Below are positions 8,626 through 17,638 of a stretch of 64,000 nt of DNA, in pieces. Numbering within the stretch: the first letter of the stretch is position 1; each line of letters begins with the position of its first letter. A program made the translations under genes and the position numbers. The DNA is from UBA5072 sp963822145 (GTDB lineage Bacteria; Bacteroidota; Bacteroidia; Bacteroidales; UBA10428). The notes beneath the pieces are model-generated. The model did no database searches. It was not told the DNA's origin and worked only from the letters and a program-made list of their open reading frames with translations. The stretch spans positions 434,001 to 498,000 of the forward strand of contig CAWGGG010000002.1 of NCBI GenBank assembly GCA_963822145.1. Reading direction: 5' to 3'.

Positions 8626-9078
8626 TCACTTTTTGTACTTCGACTGGTATGCCAGGGCATAGAGCTTCATCTGCTTGATCATGGAAAGCAACCCGTTTGA
8701 CCGGGTTGGAGAAAGATTCTGCCGCAGGCCGATCCGGTCGATGAAAAACAGCTCGGTTTCCAGTATCTCTTCAGTGGTCCGGTTGGAAAGCACCCGGATC
8801 AACAGGGAAATGATTCCCTTGGTGATGATGGCATCGCTGTCGGCGGTGAACCGGATGAGTCCGTCTGTATATTCGGCGTTCAGCCAAACCCTCGACTGGC
8901 AGCCGGCGATCAGGTTCTCCTTTACCTTCAGCTGAGGATCGATCATCGGAAGATCCCTGCTGAGCTCTATCAGGTAATTGTATTTGTCCATCCAGTCATC
9001 ATACACTTCAAATTCAGTCACGATCTCTTCCTGGATTTCCCGAATGCTTTTCACCTGTATGCTATTAACAATCGACAT
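8626..9078 (-). CDS. sufE: SufE family sulfur acceptor protein
   Basis: 150 residues. The motif NLIAGCQSRVWL carries the sulfur-accepting Cys at residue 60. The N-terminal IQEEIVTEFEVYDDWMDKYNYLIEL and the C-terminal LSPTRSNGLLSMIKQMK are characteristic. It accepts persulfide sulfur from SufS and passes it to SufB. It is cotranscribed with sufS, 27 bases upstream, and sufT. Confidence 0.95.
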   Translation of the reverse strand: MSIVNSIQVKSIREIQEEIVTEFEVYDDWMDKYNYLIELSRDLPMIDPQLKVKENLIAGCQSRVWLNAEYTDGLIRFTADSDAIITKGIISLLIRVLSNRTTEEILETELFFIDRIGLRQNLSPTRSNGLLSMIKQMKLYALAYQSKYKK

Positions 9079-9105
9079 AAAAGATGGTTCGAAATATATA
9101 CGTAA

Positions 9106-10326
9106 TTAGCCGAACATGGTTTTTACTTTTTTTATGGCCTCAACCAGGGCATCCAGCTCTTCCTGCGTGTTATAGAGTGCCAGGGAGGCCCTTATAGTTC
9201 CTTCGATCCCGTAATGCTGCATCACCGGCTGCGCACAATGCGTGCCGGTGCGGACTGCAATGCCCATTTTGTCAAGCACCATACCGGCATCATAGGGGTG
9301 CACCCCATCGAGGTTGAAAGACAGGATGGCACTTTTGGGCAGCGCCGTCCCGTAAAGTCTCACATACTCCAGTTCCTGCAGTCGGGTCATCCCATATTCC
9401 AGCAATTGCGATTCGTGGGCGCCAATATTGTCAAGTCCGATGCCGGTCAGGTATTTTAAGGCTTCAGCCATTGCAATTGCGCCAATATAATTGGTCGTTC
9501 CCGCTTCGAATTTGAATGGCAGGATGTTGTAAGTGGTCTTTTCAAAAGTTACGGTATCTACCATATCACCGCCTCCCTGGAACGGGGGCATGGCCTCGAG
9601 CCACTTTTCTTTTCCATAAATGATGCCGATACCGGTGGGTCCGTAAACCTTATGCCCTGAAAAAACGAAGAAATCAGCATCCAGTTTTTGGACATCAATG
9701 GCAGTGTGCTGGATCGACTGCGCCCCATCCACCAGAACGGGAATACCGGAAGCATGCGCCCTGCGGATGATATCCCCAACCGGATTCACCGTACCCAGTG
9801 TATTGGAAATGTGAATTATCGCTATCAGTCTGGTTTTTGATGTGATCAGCCGGTCGAGTTCCTCAGTTTTCAGCGATCCTTCATCGGTGAAGGGGATCAC
9901 CCTCAGCACGGCCTTTTTTCGTTCACAAAGCATCTGCCAGGGAACAATATTGGCATGGTGCTCCATTTCGGTAATCAGGATTTCATCCCCTTCATGTACG
10001 AATTGTTCTCCGAATGAAAAGGCAATTCCGTTGATGGCAGCCGTGGTGCCCGGCGTGAAAATGATCTCCTGCGGGTGGGCGGCGTTTATAAAATCCTGTA
10101 CCGTTCTCCGGGCATTCTCATAGGCTTCGGTGGCCTGCTCGCTCAGATAATGCACACCGCGGTGTATGCTGCTGTTCCTGTGACTCAGAAAATCATGGAT
10201 GCAGTCAATAACCGGAAAAGGCTTCTGGGTGGTGGCTCCGTTATCAAGGTAGATCAATGGCCTATTGTAGACCTTTTGCTGAAGAATCGGGAAGTCCTTA
10301 CGGATGTTATGAATATCGAAGTTCAT
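9106..10326 (-). CDS. sufS: Cysteine desulfurase SufS
   Basis: 406 residues, full length for group II desulfurases. The PLP lysine is K226 in FFVFSGHKVYGPTGIG, and the catalytic cysteine is C364 in AVRTGTHCAQPVMQ, the RXGHHC-type loop of SufS. ITEMEHHANIVPWQ is also diagnostic. It takes sulfur from cysteine for Fe-S cluster building, working with SufE. It follows sufD by 14 bases in the same transcript. Confidence 0.97.
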   Translation of the reverse strand: MNFDIHNIRKDFPILQQKVYNRPLIYLDNGATTQKPFPVIDCIHDFLSHRNSSIHRGVHYLSEQATEAYENARRTVQDFINAAHPQEIIFTPGTTAAINGIAFSFGEQFVHEGDEILITEMEHHANIVPWQMLCERKKAVLRVIPFTDEGSLKTEELDRLITSKTRLIAIIHISNTLGTVNPVGDIIRRAHASGIPVLVDGAQSIQHTAIDVQKLDADFFVFSGHKVYGPTGIGIIYGKEKWLEAMPPFQGGGDMVDTVTFEKTTYNILPFKFEAGTTNYIGAIAMAEALKYLTGIGLDNIGAHESQLLEYGMTRLQELEYVRLYGTALPKSAILSFNLDGVHPYDAGMVLDKMGIAVRTGTHCAQPVMQHYGIEGTIRASLALYNTQEELDALVEAIKKVKTMFG

Positions 10327-10340
10327 GCTGCTCTTTTAAA

Positions 10341-11705
10341 CTATCCGCAATGAATATTGCAATCGTTGCATTTCGACAGCTCTCCGCGGAGTCTTTTATC
10401 CACCAGGTCAATGATCCTTTCTTTCAGGATGGGCGCTGATATGCGGCTCACAATTTCATTGGCGAAAGCATACATGAGCAGGTGCCTGGCTTCCTTTTCA
10501 CCAATACCCCGCGACCGCAGGTAGAACATGGCTGTATTGTCGAGCTGTCCGGTAGTAGCGCCGTGACTGCATTTGACGTCATCCGCATAAATCTCGAGAT
10601 GCGGTTTTGTATTCATACGGGCCGCCGGGGAAAGAAGAAGGTTGTTGTTTTTCTGGTAGGCCTGTATTTTTTGAGCATCCTGACGTACCAATATTTTACC
10701 GTTAAACGACCCGGTGGCATCATGATCGAGTATGCCTTTGAATAGCTGGTTGGAGGTGCCACGGGGACTGGCATGGTCCATCAGGATGAAGTTGGCGACA
10801 TGCTGTTTTTCATCACAGAGAAAGAGCCCGTTCAGGTTGGTCTCACAGTTTGGCCCGTTCTGACGGGCATAAAAATTATTCCGGATCAGTCCGCCGTGCA
10901 GCGAAATGGTGTTGCTGTTAAAATGGCTGTTTTCATCCTGATGTATGAAGAGGTTGGTAATGTGGGTGGAAAGGTTATTTTCATTCTGCAACCGGTCAAA
11001 GGCGATGGCAGCGTTTTTTCCCATGAAGATCTCGGTGAGGGAGTTTGCGAGGTAACTTTGCTGGCACAATGTATGGTCGCAAACGACGATGCTGGCGGAG
11101 GAGCCTTCCTCGGCAATAATAAGGTTCCGGCGGGTAATCCGGAGGTTCTTTCCCGAGTGGCTCAGGTTAATGATCTGCAGGGGCTTGTCAACGACCGTAT
11201 TCTCTGGTATGTAAATGAAAACCCCATCCTGTGCGAAAAGGGTGTTCAGGGCCACCAGACCGTCGGCTGATGTGTCGGCGTAGCGAGAGTAATGTTTGTG
11301 GAAGAGATCGGGATACCGGACGGAAGCTTCATTAAGACCTGAAACCACCACACCCTGAGGAAGTTGTCCCACCTGGCTGCCGGAGGCGTAAAAACCGTTG
11401 AGCACCAGCACCACGTGGGTGTCGAGCTCGGGAACATCACACCGGAATATGCTTTCGATGTCAATTTTAAAAGGATTGGCATTGAGCTCCACGTCATAGT
11501 TTCCCTGAAAGAATTTTTCGAGCGGCGTATAGCGGTAGGCTTCATTCCGCATAGAGGGTATGCCAAGCCGGTCGAAATCGTGAAAGGCCTGCTCACGGTA
11601 AAGGTTCAGTATACGACCTGAACCTGATTCCAGGGCGCCGGTATTCTGCCGGAACAAGCTGATCAGGTCACGCTTCAGTTCTGTTGATAACGTCGAATCA
11701 TTCAT
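10341..11705 (-). CDS. sufD: Fe-S cluster assembly protein SufD
   Basis: 454 residues. The C-terminal half has the SufBD parallel beta-helix signature: HVANFILMDHASPRGTSNQLFKGIL, SFNGKILVRQDAQKIQAYQKNNNLLL, and PHLEIYADDVKCSHGATTGQLD, which carries the conserved C-S-H-G-A-T. The N-terminal part is more variable, as usual for SufD. It forms the SufBC2D scaffold complex with the neighbouring SufB and SufC. The protein ends in a Cys/His-containing tail (CNDCNIHCG) that could be tested for metal binding. Confidence 0.95.
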   Translation of the reverse strand: MNDSTLSTELKRDLISLFRQNTGALESGSGRILNLYREQAFHDFDRLGIPSMRNEAYRYTPLEKFFQGNYDVELNANPFKIDIESIFRCDVPELDTHVVLVLNGFYASGSQVGQLPQGVVVSGLNEASVRYPDLFHKHYSRYADTSADGLVALNTLFAQDGVFIYIPENTVVDKPLQIINLSHSGKNLRITRRNLIIAEEGSSASIVVCDHTLCQQSYLANSLTEIFMGKNAAIAFDRLQNENNLSTHITNLFIHQDENSHFNSNTISLHGGLIRNNFYARQNGPNCETNLNGLFLCDEKQHVANFILMDHASPRGTSNQLFKGILDHDATGSFNGKILVRQDAQKIQAYQKNNNLLLSPAARMNTKPHLEIYADDVKCSHGATTGQLDNTAMFYLRSRGIGEKEARHLLMYAFANEIVSRISAPILKERIIDLVDKRLRGELSKCNDCNIHCG

Positions 11706-11718
11706 GCCTTAAGCCCTT

Positions 11719-12468
11719 TTATTCATTACCCGCTTTGAGCCAGTCATAGCCTTTCTCCTCCAGTTCCAGGGCCAGTTCTTTGCCGCTCGATTTAACGATT
11801 CTGCCTTTGTACAGCACATGCACAAAATCGGGAACGATATATTCAAGCAATCGCTGGTAATGTGTGATCACAATGGTGGCATTGTCTTCCCGCCGCATAT
11901 GGTTAACGCCCTGGGCGACAATTTTCAGAGCGTCGATGTCGAGGCCTGAATCTGTTTCATCCAGGATGGCCAGCGATGGTTCGAGCATGGCCATCTGGAA
12001 AATTTCGTTTCTCTTTTTCTCCCCTCCTGAAAACCCTTCATTCACCGAACGGTTGGTAAGGGTGGAGGTCAACCCTACCAGTTCTTTCTTTTCGCGCATC
12101 AGTTTCAGGAAATCAGAAGCTGAAATAGGTGCGAGTCCTTTAAACTTGCGGTGCTCGTTGATGGCGGTTTTCATGAAATTCACAATGGAAACGCCTGGAA
12201 TCTCCACCGGGTATTGGAAGCCCAAAAACAATCCTTTGCGGGACCTGTCTTCCGGGCTTAGTTCAAGCAGGTTTTCCCCTTTATAGGTTACCGATCCCCG
12301 GGTCACCTCGAACATTTCCCTTCCGGCAAGTGCCGCCGCAAGCGTGCTTTTACCGGACCCGTTCGGCCCCATAATGGCATGCAACTCACCGGCATTGACC
12401 CGCAGATCAATTCCCTTGAGAATTTCCTTGCCTTCGATGGAAACGTGTAAATCTTTTATTTCTAACAT
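11719..12468 (-). CDS. sufC: Fe-S cluster assembly ATPase SufC
   Basis: 249 residues, an ABC-type ATPase. Walker A GPNGSGKST is at residues 34-42, the signature is FSGGEKKRNEI, and Walker B is LAILDETDSGLDIDAL followed by the H-loop ITHYQRLL. FSGGEKKR and the D-E-T-D-S-G-L-D form are specific to SufC. It powers the SufBCD scaffold. It lies 13 bases upstream of sufD and about 77 bases downstream of sufB, where a short interspersed repeat occurs. Confidence 0.97.
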   Translation of the reverse strand: MLEIKDLHVSIEGKEILKGIDLRVNAGELHAIMGPNGSGKSTLAAALAGREMFEVTRGSVTYKGENLLELSPEDRSRKGLFLGFQYPVEIPGVSIVNFMKTAINEHRKFKGLAPISASDFLKLMREKKELVGLTSTLTNRSVNEGFSGGEKKRNEIFQMAMLEPSLAILDETDSGLDIDALKIVAQGVNHMRREDNATIVITHYQRLLEYIVPDFVHVLYKGRIVKSSGKELALELEEKGYDWLKAGNE

Positions 12469-12507
12469 GTTTTATTAATAAATATTAATCTCTTTGTTAT
12501 CCTTGCT

Positions 12508-12543
12508 GTTACTTGTCCCTCGTCCCCTGTCCCTGCGTCCCTG
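12508..12543. repeat. GGGACGAG-family repeat (minus orientation)
   Basis: Reads CTTGTCCCTCGTCCCCTGTC then CCTGCGTCCCTGA on the plus strand, between the sufB stop and the sufC start. It is a member of the family at 37718-37743, 37809-37839 and 52719-52737. Confidence 0.65.
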
Positions 12544-12545
12544 AT

Positions 12546-13994
12546 CTATCCCACACTGCCCTCCAGGCTGATGGCCAGCAGTTTCTGCGCTTCCACGGCA
12601 AATTCCATCGGGAGCTTATTGAGAACCTCCCGGGCGTAACCGTTGATGATCAGTCCCACCGCATTTTCCGTGTCTATTCCCCGCTGATTGCAATAAAAAA
12701 TCTGATCTTCCCCGATCCTGGAAGTTGTTGCCTCATGTTCAACTACAGCTGTTTCGTTTTCAACTTCGATATAGGGAAAGGTATGTGCGCCGCATTTATC
12801 TCCCATGAGCATGGAATCACACTGTGTGAAATTACGGACCCTGTCGGCGGACTTCATCACTTTTACCAGGCTGCGGAAGCTGTTTTGCCCGTGTCCTGCC
12901 GAAATACCTTTGGAAATAATGGTACTGCGACTGTTTTTTCCAATGTGGATCATTTTGGTGCCGGTATCCGCCTGCTGATAATTGTTGGTAACGGCCACCG
13001 AATAGAATTCCCCGGAGGTATTGTCGCCCCGCAGAATGCAGCTGGGATATTTCCAGGTAATTGCTGAACCGGTCTCCACCTGGGTCCAGGATATCTTGGA
13101 GTTATCGCCCCTGCAAATGCCGCGCTTGGTCACAAAATTGTATATGCCGCCCTTTCCGTTCTTATCTCCCGGGTACCAGTTCTGCACCGTGGCATACTTC
13201 ACTTCGGCATTCTCAAGGGCAACAATCTCCACCACTGCGGCATGCAACTGGTTTTCATCGCGCATGGGCGCCGTGCAACCCTCAAGATAGCTAACATAAC
13301 TGTCATCGTCAGCGACCAGAAGTGTGCGTTCGAACTGGCCGGTATTGGCAGCATTGATCCTGAAGTAGGTGGAAAGCTCCATGGGGCACCGGACCCCTTT
13401 GGGGATGTAACAGAATGACCCGTCGCTGAAAACAGCGGAATTCAGTGTGGCGAAATAGTTGTCGGTATAGGGGACCACCGTTCCGAGGTATTTTTTTATA
13501 AGGTCGGGGTATTCACGGATGGCTTCACTCATGGAGCAAAATACAATGCCCAGGTCAGCCAGTGTTTCGCGAAAGGTGGTCTTAACAGAAATGCTGTCCA
13601 TCACCGCATCAACAGCAACACCGGAAAGTATCTTCTGTTCCTCGAGCGGAATGCCAAGTTTGTTGAAGGTTTTCAGCAACTCAGGGTCAACCTCGTCCAG
13701 GCTATTGGGACCAACATGCTGTTTAGGCGCAGCATAATAGATAATATCCTGGTAAGAAATCTCAGGAATATTAAGGTGTGCCCACCGGGGCATTTTCATG
13801 GTAAGCCAGTGTCTGTAAGCCTTAAGTCTGAATTCGAGCATGAATTCAGGCTCTTTTTTCTTTGCGGAAATGAGCCGGACGACATCTTCACTTAACCCTT
13901 TGGGTATAGTTTCGGTCTCTATATCGGTAACAAAACCATATTTATATTCACCTCCCGTAACCTCACCCAATATATGATCTTGCGTTTCTTCCAT
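12546..13994 (-). CDS. sufB: Fe-S cluster assembly scaffold SufB
   Basis: 482 residues, full length. Typical stretches are YGFVTDIETETIPKGLSEDV, MKMPRWAHLNIPEISYQDIIYY, SFCYIPKGVRCPMELSTYFRIN, GDNSKISWTQVETGSAITWKYPS and MLMGDKCGAHTFPYIEV, with the conserved Cys of the cluster site (KCGAHTFPY) and VEHEATTSRIGEDQIFY. It is the scaffold on which new Fe-S clusters form. It is the first gene of sufBCDSET; no sufA or sufU is present here. A Fur/PerR-like palindrome lies just upstream. Confidence 0.97.
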   Translation of the reverse strand: MEETQDHILGEVTGGEYKYGFVTDIETETIPKGLSEDVVRLISAKKKEPEFMLEFRLKAYRHWLTMKMPRWAHLNIPEISYQDIIYYAAPKQHVGPNSLDEVDPELLKTFNKLGIPLEEQKILSGVAVDAVMDSISVKTTFRETLADLGIVFCSMSEAIREYPDLIKKYLGTVVPYTDNYFATLNSAVFSDGSFCYIPKGVRCPMELSTYFRINAANTGQFERTLLVADDDSYVSYLEGCTAPMRDENQLHAAVVEIVALENAEVKYATVQNWYPGDKNGKGGIYNFVTKRGICRGDNSKISWTQVETGSAITWKYPSCILRGDNTSGEFYSVAVTNNYQQADTGTKMIHIGKNSRSTIISKGISAGHGQNSFRSLVKVMKSADRVRNFTQCDSMLMGDKCGAHTFPYIEVENETAVVEHEATTSRIGEDQIFYCNQRGIDTENAVGLIINGYAREVLNKLPMEFAVEAQKLLAISLEGSVG

Positions 13995-14037
13995 TGAACA
14001 GAATATTAATATTGCCGCTGTTGGCGACTTGTTGTGT

Positions 14038-14056
14038 ATTTAGACTAATTCTAAAT
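14038..14056. promoter_or_regulatory. Fur/PerR-like operator upstream of sufB
   Basis: ATTTAGA-N5-TCTAAAT is a perfect 7-base inverted repeat. On the minus strand the core is TTAGAATTAGTCTAA, one base from the 7-1-7 form TTAGAATnATTCTAA known for PerR/Fur-type sites. A -7-like box TATATTTG lies on the minus strand at plus 14062-14069, so the palindrome would cover the sufB transcription start. Confidence 0.6.
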
Positions 14057-14131
14057 AATGGCAAATATAATAAATCTGTATCAATTTATCCTGATATTTG
14101 CGGCGTTTTAAAATACCTATAAACGGGGAAT

Positions 14132-15169
14132 ATGACTGATTTTAATCATCGTGATGATATCGCATCACTGGGAGAGTTCGGTCTGATCAAACGCCTGACC
14201 AGTGACCTCGTTCTTAAAAACACCAGCACCTGCCGGGGAGTTGGGGATGATGCGGCAGTTCTGGATTACAGCAGCAAAAGAGTGGTAATCTCAACTGATT
14301 TGCTGGCCGAGGGAGTCCATTTCAACCTGGTATACACGCCCCTGAAGCATTTGGGATATAAAGCCGCCATAGTGAATTTTTCCGATATTTATGCCATGAA
14401 TGCCCGTCCCGGGCAGTTGCTGGTGTCAATGGCCCTGTCGCGAAAATTCACCATCAGCATGGTCGAAAGCCTCTATGAGGGACTGAAGCTGGCCTGTGAC
14501 CAATACGGGGTTGACCTTGTGGGTGGCGATACCACGTCATCCCTTACCGGGCTGACCATCAGCTGTACGGCCGTTGGTGACGCAGCGGAGGATGAACTGG
14601 TTTACCGGAGCGGTGCTGGCGGGCACGACCTGATCTGCGTATCCGGTGATCTCGGAGGGGCTTATCTGGGACTGCAACTGCTGGAACGGGAGCGGATTAT
14701 GTTTGAGAACGATCGGAACATACAACCGGTTCTAGAAGGGTATGATTATGTGCTTGAAAGGCAACTCAAGCCGGAAGCACGCCGTGACATCATTGAACTG
14801 TTCAGGGAGTTGGGGATACAGCCAACTTCCATGATCGATATTTCGGATGGTCTTTCCTCCGAACTCATCCACCTCTGCCAGCAATCCGGCAAAGGCTGTA
14901 AGATTTATTCCGATAAAATTCCCATTCATTCGGAAACACGCAGGGTAGCCTCCGAATTCTCACTGGAGCCGCTGATTGCCGCCCTGAACGGCGGTGAAGA
15001 TTATGAACTGCTTTTTACCCTTCCTGTAGACAGGTTTGATGCAGTGGGGAAGCGCGGAGAGATCACCATCATCGGACATATGGCCGATGCAGCTGAAGGC
15101 ATGAAAATGATCGGTCCCCAGGGGGAGGAGATCCTGCTGGAGGCCCAGGGGTGGAATTCCCTGAAGTGA
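14132..15169 (+). CDS. thiL: Thiamine-phosphate kinase
   Basis: 345 residues. The AIR-synthase-like fold motifs of ThiL are all present: GEFGLIKRLT at the start, RGVGDDAAVLDY, STDLLAEGVHFNL, NFSDIYAMNARP, GGDTTSSLTGLTISCTAVG, MIDISDGLSSELIHLC and ALNGGEDYELLFT. It makes thiamine diphosphate from thiamine monophosphate with ATP. It is divergent from sufB and convergent with lpxA: its stop ends at 15169 and the lpxA stop begins at 15170. Confidence 0.96.
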   Translation: MTDFNHRDDIASLGEFGLIKRLTSDLVLKNTSTCRGVGDDAAVLDYSSKRVVISTDLLAEGVHFNLVYTPLKHLGYKAAIVNFSDIYAMNARPGQLLVSMALSRKFTISMVESLYEGLKLACDQYGVDLVGGDTTSSLTGLTISCTAVGDAAEDELVYRSGAGGHDLICVSGDLGGAYLGLQLLERERIMFENDRNIQPVLEGYDYVLERQLKPEARRDIIELFRELGIQPTSMIDISDGLSSELIHLCQQSGKGCKIYSDKIPIHSETRRVASEFSLEPLIAALNGGEDYELLFTLPVDRFDAVGKRGEITIIGHMADAAEGMKMIGPQGEEILLEAQGWNSLK

Positions 15170-15961
15170 TCAATCCGTTTCGTCGAGCAGGCCCCTGATG
15201 ATGCCTCTTTCGGAACCATGGACAAAGGCCATCACATGATCACGTTCCTCACTGGGAGGAATGCCTGCGGCGATCGCCCTCAAAGCATCTGAATTGTTAA
15301 GACCTTTCTGGTAGAGGGTACGGTAAATATCCTGTAATTCCTGGATTTTTTCGGAGGTAAAACTGCGGCGCCTCAGGCCAACCAGATTAAGGCCGGCAAA
15401 AACGACAGGATCACGGCCTGCCATAACGTAAGGCGGAACATCCTTAACCACCTTGCATCCGCCCTGGATCATCACGTGACTGCCGATACGGACAAACTGA
15501 TGCACCAGGCTGCCACCGCCCAGGATGGCCCAGTCTTCAATAACGACCTCGCCGCCCAGTCCCACATAACCCGAAAGGATACAATGATTTCCCACATGGC
15601 AGTCGTGCGCAATATGCACATAGGATTGCAGCAGGCAGTCAGTACCGATAACCGTTTTGCCCTTTGACAAGGTGCCGCGGTTCACCGTAACATACTCACG
15701 GATGGTGGTATTGTCGCCGATCTCCGCTGTGGTGATCTCTCCCTGGAATTTGAGGTCCTGCGGAACGCCTGAAATAACTGCTCCCGGAAAAATTTTACAG
15801 TTCCTGCCGATGCGGGCACCGTCCATGATGGTTACATTGTTGCCGATCCAGCTATTATCGCCGATTTCAACATCACCATAAATGGTGGTAAAGGGTCCAA
15901 TTTCAACATTTTTGCCAATTTTGGCATCCGGATGTAAAGAATACAACGTTTGATTATTCAT
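15170..15961 (-). CDS. lpxA: Acyl-ACP-UDP-N-acetylglucosamine O-acyltransferase
   Basis: 263 residues built of left-handed beta-helix hexapeptides (VEIGPFTTIYGDVEIGDNSW, IGNNVTIMDGARIGRN). The catalytic-histidine region is LLQSYVHIAHDCHVGN, followed by the LpxA-type helical C-terminus (GLNLVGLRRRSFTSEKIQELQDIYRTLY). It performs the first step of lipid A synthesis. It lies 29 bases after lpxC-fabZ on the same strand, the normal Bacteroidetes order. Confidence 0.96.
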   Translation of the reverse strand: MNNQTLYSLHPDAKIGKNVEIGPFTTIYGDVEIGDNSWIGNNVTIMDGARIGRNCKIFPGAVISGVPQDLKFQGEITTAEIGDNTTIREYVTVNRGTLSKGKTVIGTDCLLQSYVHIAHDCHVGNHCILSGYVGLGGEVVIEDWAILGGGSLVHQFVRIGSHVMIQGGCKVVKDVPPYVMAGRDPVVFAGLNLVGLRRRSFTSEKIQELQDIYRTLYQKGLNNSDALRAIAAGIPPSEERDHVMAFVHGSERGIIRGLLDETD

Positions 15962-15990
15962 TAAAAAATTGTCTATGAGTTAACAAAAAA

Positions 15991-17391
15991 TTACCGGCCT
16001 GGTTTCCTGGCCAATTGCGCCATGAAGGAGGCTTCGATCACTACCTGGTCGCCCACAAAACCTTCACCTTTGCAAATTGCAATACCGCGCTTGATGGGCT
16101 CGGTAAGCATCATGCGCACGTTGAGGGTGTCTCCGGGCACCACTTTACGTTTGAACCTCACGGAATCAATACGCATAAAATACAGGAGGTAATTCTCGGG
16201 ATCAGGCACCGAACTTAACAGAAGAATACCTCCCACCTGAGCCAGTGCCTCTATCTGCAGTACACCTGGCATGATTGGCTCCTCGGGGAAATGGCCCGCG
16301 AAGAAAGATTCGTTCATGGTCACATTTTTAATCCCGGTAACAACCCACTCATCCATGAAAGTAATTTTATCCACCAGGAGGAATGGATTCCGGTGCGGCA
16401 GTATTTTCCTGATCTGACTGATATCGAAAAGGGGTTCCTTATCAGGATCATACTCCGGCGGGAGGGATTTATTATGAGCGGCCTTGATGCTTTTCCTCAG
16501 AATTTTGGCAAATTCAACGTTGGCGTTGTGCCCGGGTTTATTGGCAATGATGCGTCCTTTCAGTCTGACCCCGCATAATGCCAGGTCGCCGATAACATCC
16601 AGCAGCTTATGCCGAGCCGGTTCATTGGAGAAGGTCAGGTCAACGTTGTTCAATATACCTTCGGGTTTAACCTTTACCCTGGGTCTGTTAAGCGTGCCGG
16701 CAAGTCTGTCGAGTTCGTCCTGAGACACCGGCCGGTCAATGATCACTATGGCATTCTCCAGGTCTCCTCCCTTGATCAGGTTGTTATTCTGGAGGTATTC
16801 AAGTTCATGCAGGAATACAAAAGTCCGGCAGGATGAATAACCGGATTCAAATTCCGAAATGCTTCTCATAGAGGCATATTGATGGCCGAGCACCTTGGAA
16901 TTGTAATCGATATGGACATCGATCAAAAAGTCATCATCGGGGTAAGCCAAAATTTCAATGCCTTTGGCAACATCCCGGTATTCCATTTTTTCACGTACCT
17001 GAAAATATATGCGATCAGCATCCTGTTCCACTGTTCCTGCTGTATGGAGGGCCTCTACGAATGGTTTTGAACTGCCATCAATAATAGGGACTTCAGGGCC
17101 GTCAATATCTATAAGGGCATTATCAACCCCCATGCCGTAAAGTGCGGCGAGGAGGTGTTCCACGGTGGTAATGGAAGCGCCTTTGTCGACAATGGTGGTG
17201 CTTCGTTCCGTAATCTTAACATATTCAGCAAGAGCCCTGATGACAGGCGCTCCCTCAAGATCTATGCGTTTAAACTGATACCCGTGATTTACCGGAGCGG
17301 GATTAATGGTAACCTCAACTTCAACCCCTGAATGCAATCCTTTCCCTTTAAGACTTACCGGTTTTGCAACCGTTCTCTGCTTTTCAGCCAT
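15991..17391 (-). CDS. lpxC-fabZ: Bifunctional UDP-3-O-acyl-GlcNAc deacetylase / 3-hydroxyacyl-ACP dehydratase
   Basis: 466 residues, a fusion. The LpxC part (about 1-305) has TTVEHLLAALYGMGVDN with the zinc His79, the HKLLDVIGDLALCG block with the second His and the Asp, and NKPGHNANVEFA. The FabZ part (about 320-466) has ILPHRNPFLLVDKITFMDEW and the catalytic FAGHFPEEPIMPGVLQIEAL with its His and Glu. LpxC commits UDP-acyl-GlcNAc to lipid A; FabZ feeds fatty acid elongation. The fusion is the standard Bacteroidetes arrangement. It lies between lpxD and lpxA. Confidence 0.97.
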   Translation of the reverse strand: MAEKQRTVAKPVSLKGKGLHSGVEVEVTINPAPVNHGYQFKRIDLEGAPVIRALAEYVKITERSTTIVDKGASITTVEHLLAALYGMGVDNALIDIDGPEVPIIDGSSKPFVEALHTAGTVEQDADRIYFQVREKMEYRDVAKGIEILAYPDDDFLIDVHIDYNSKVLGHQYASMRSISEFESGYSSCRTFVFLHELEYLQNNNLIKGGDLENAIVIIDRPVSQDELDRLAGTLNRPRVKVKPEGILNNVDLTFSNEPARHKLLDVIGDLALCGVRLKGRIIANKPGHNANVEFAKILRKSIKAAHNKSLPPEYDPDKEPLFDISQIRKILPHRNPFLLVDKITFMDEWVVTGIKNVTMNESFFAGHFPEEPIMPGVLQIEALAQVGGILLLSSVPDPENYLLYFMRIDSVRFKRKVVPGDTLNVRMMLTEPIKRGIAICKGEGFVGDQVVIEASFMAQLARKPGR

Positions 17392-17529
17392 TATACTGTG
17401 CTATGATTTTCACCAACAAAAACTGGGCGAAATTATAAAAAAATAATTAAACGCAAGAATGTCAGCAGTTTTTTAGATGGAAACTGACAGGAAACAGGCG
17501 GGGGAAGAGATTAAATAGGTGTGGTTGTA

Positions 17530-17638
17530 GGTTGTGGGTTGTGGGTTGTGGTTGTTGAGGTGGTTGGGTATAAACAATCACAACAAACACAACAAACACA
17601 ACAATCACAACAATCACAACAATCACAACAATCACAAC
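17530..17638. repeat. 9-bp tandem array with complementary G-rich arm
   Basis: From 17576 to 17638 there are seven 9-bp units of AATCACAAC or AAACACAAC. Upstream at about 17530-17556 a run of GGTTGTGGGTTGTGG type is complementary to them, so the stretch can fold into a long hairpin. The array overlaps the lpxD stop codon (17632-17634) and the preceding Leu codon. It fills most of the lpxD-lpxC gap. There are no spacers, so it is not a CRISPR array. Confidence 0.85.

Noticed and set aside
17576..17638. CRISPR-like array
   Set aside because: The units are 9 bases, contiguous, with no spacers and no cas genes nearby.
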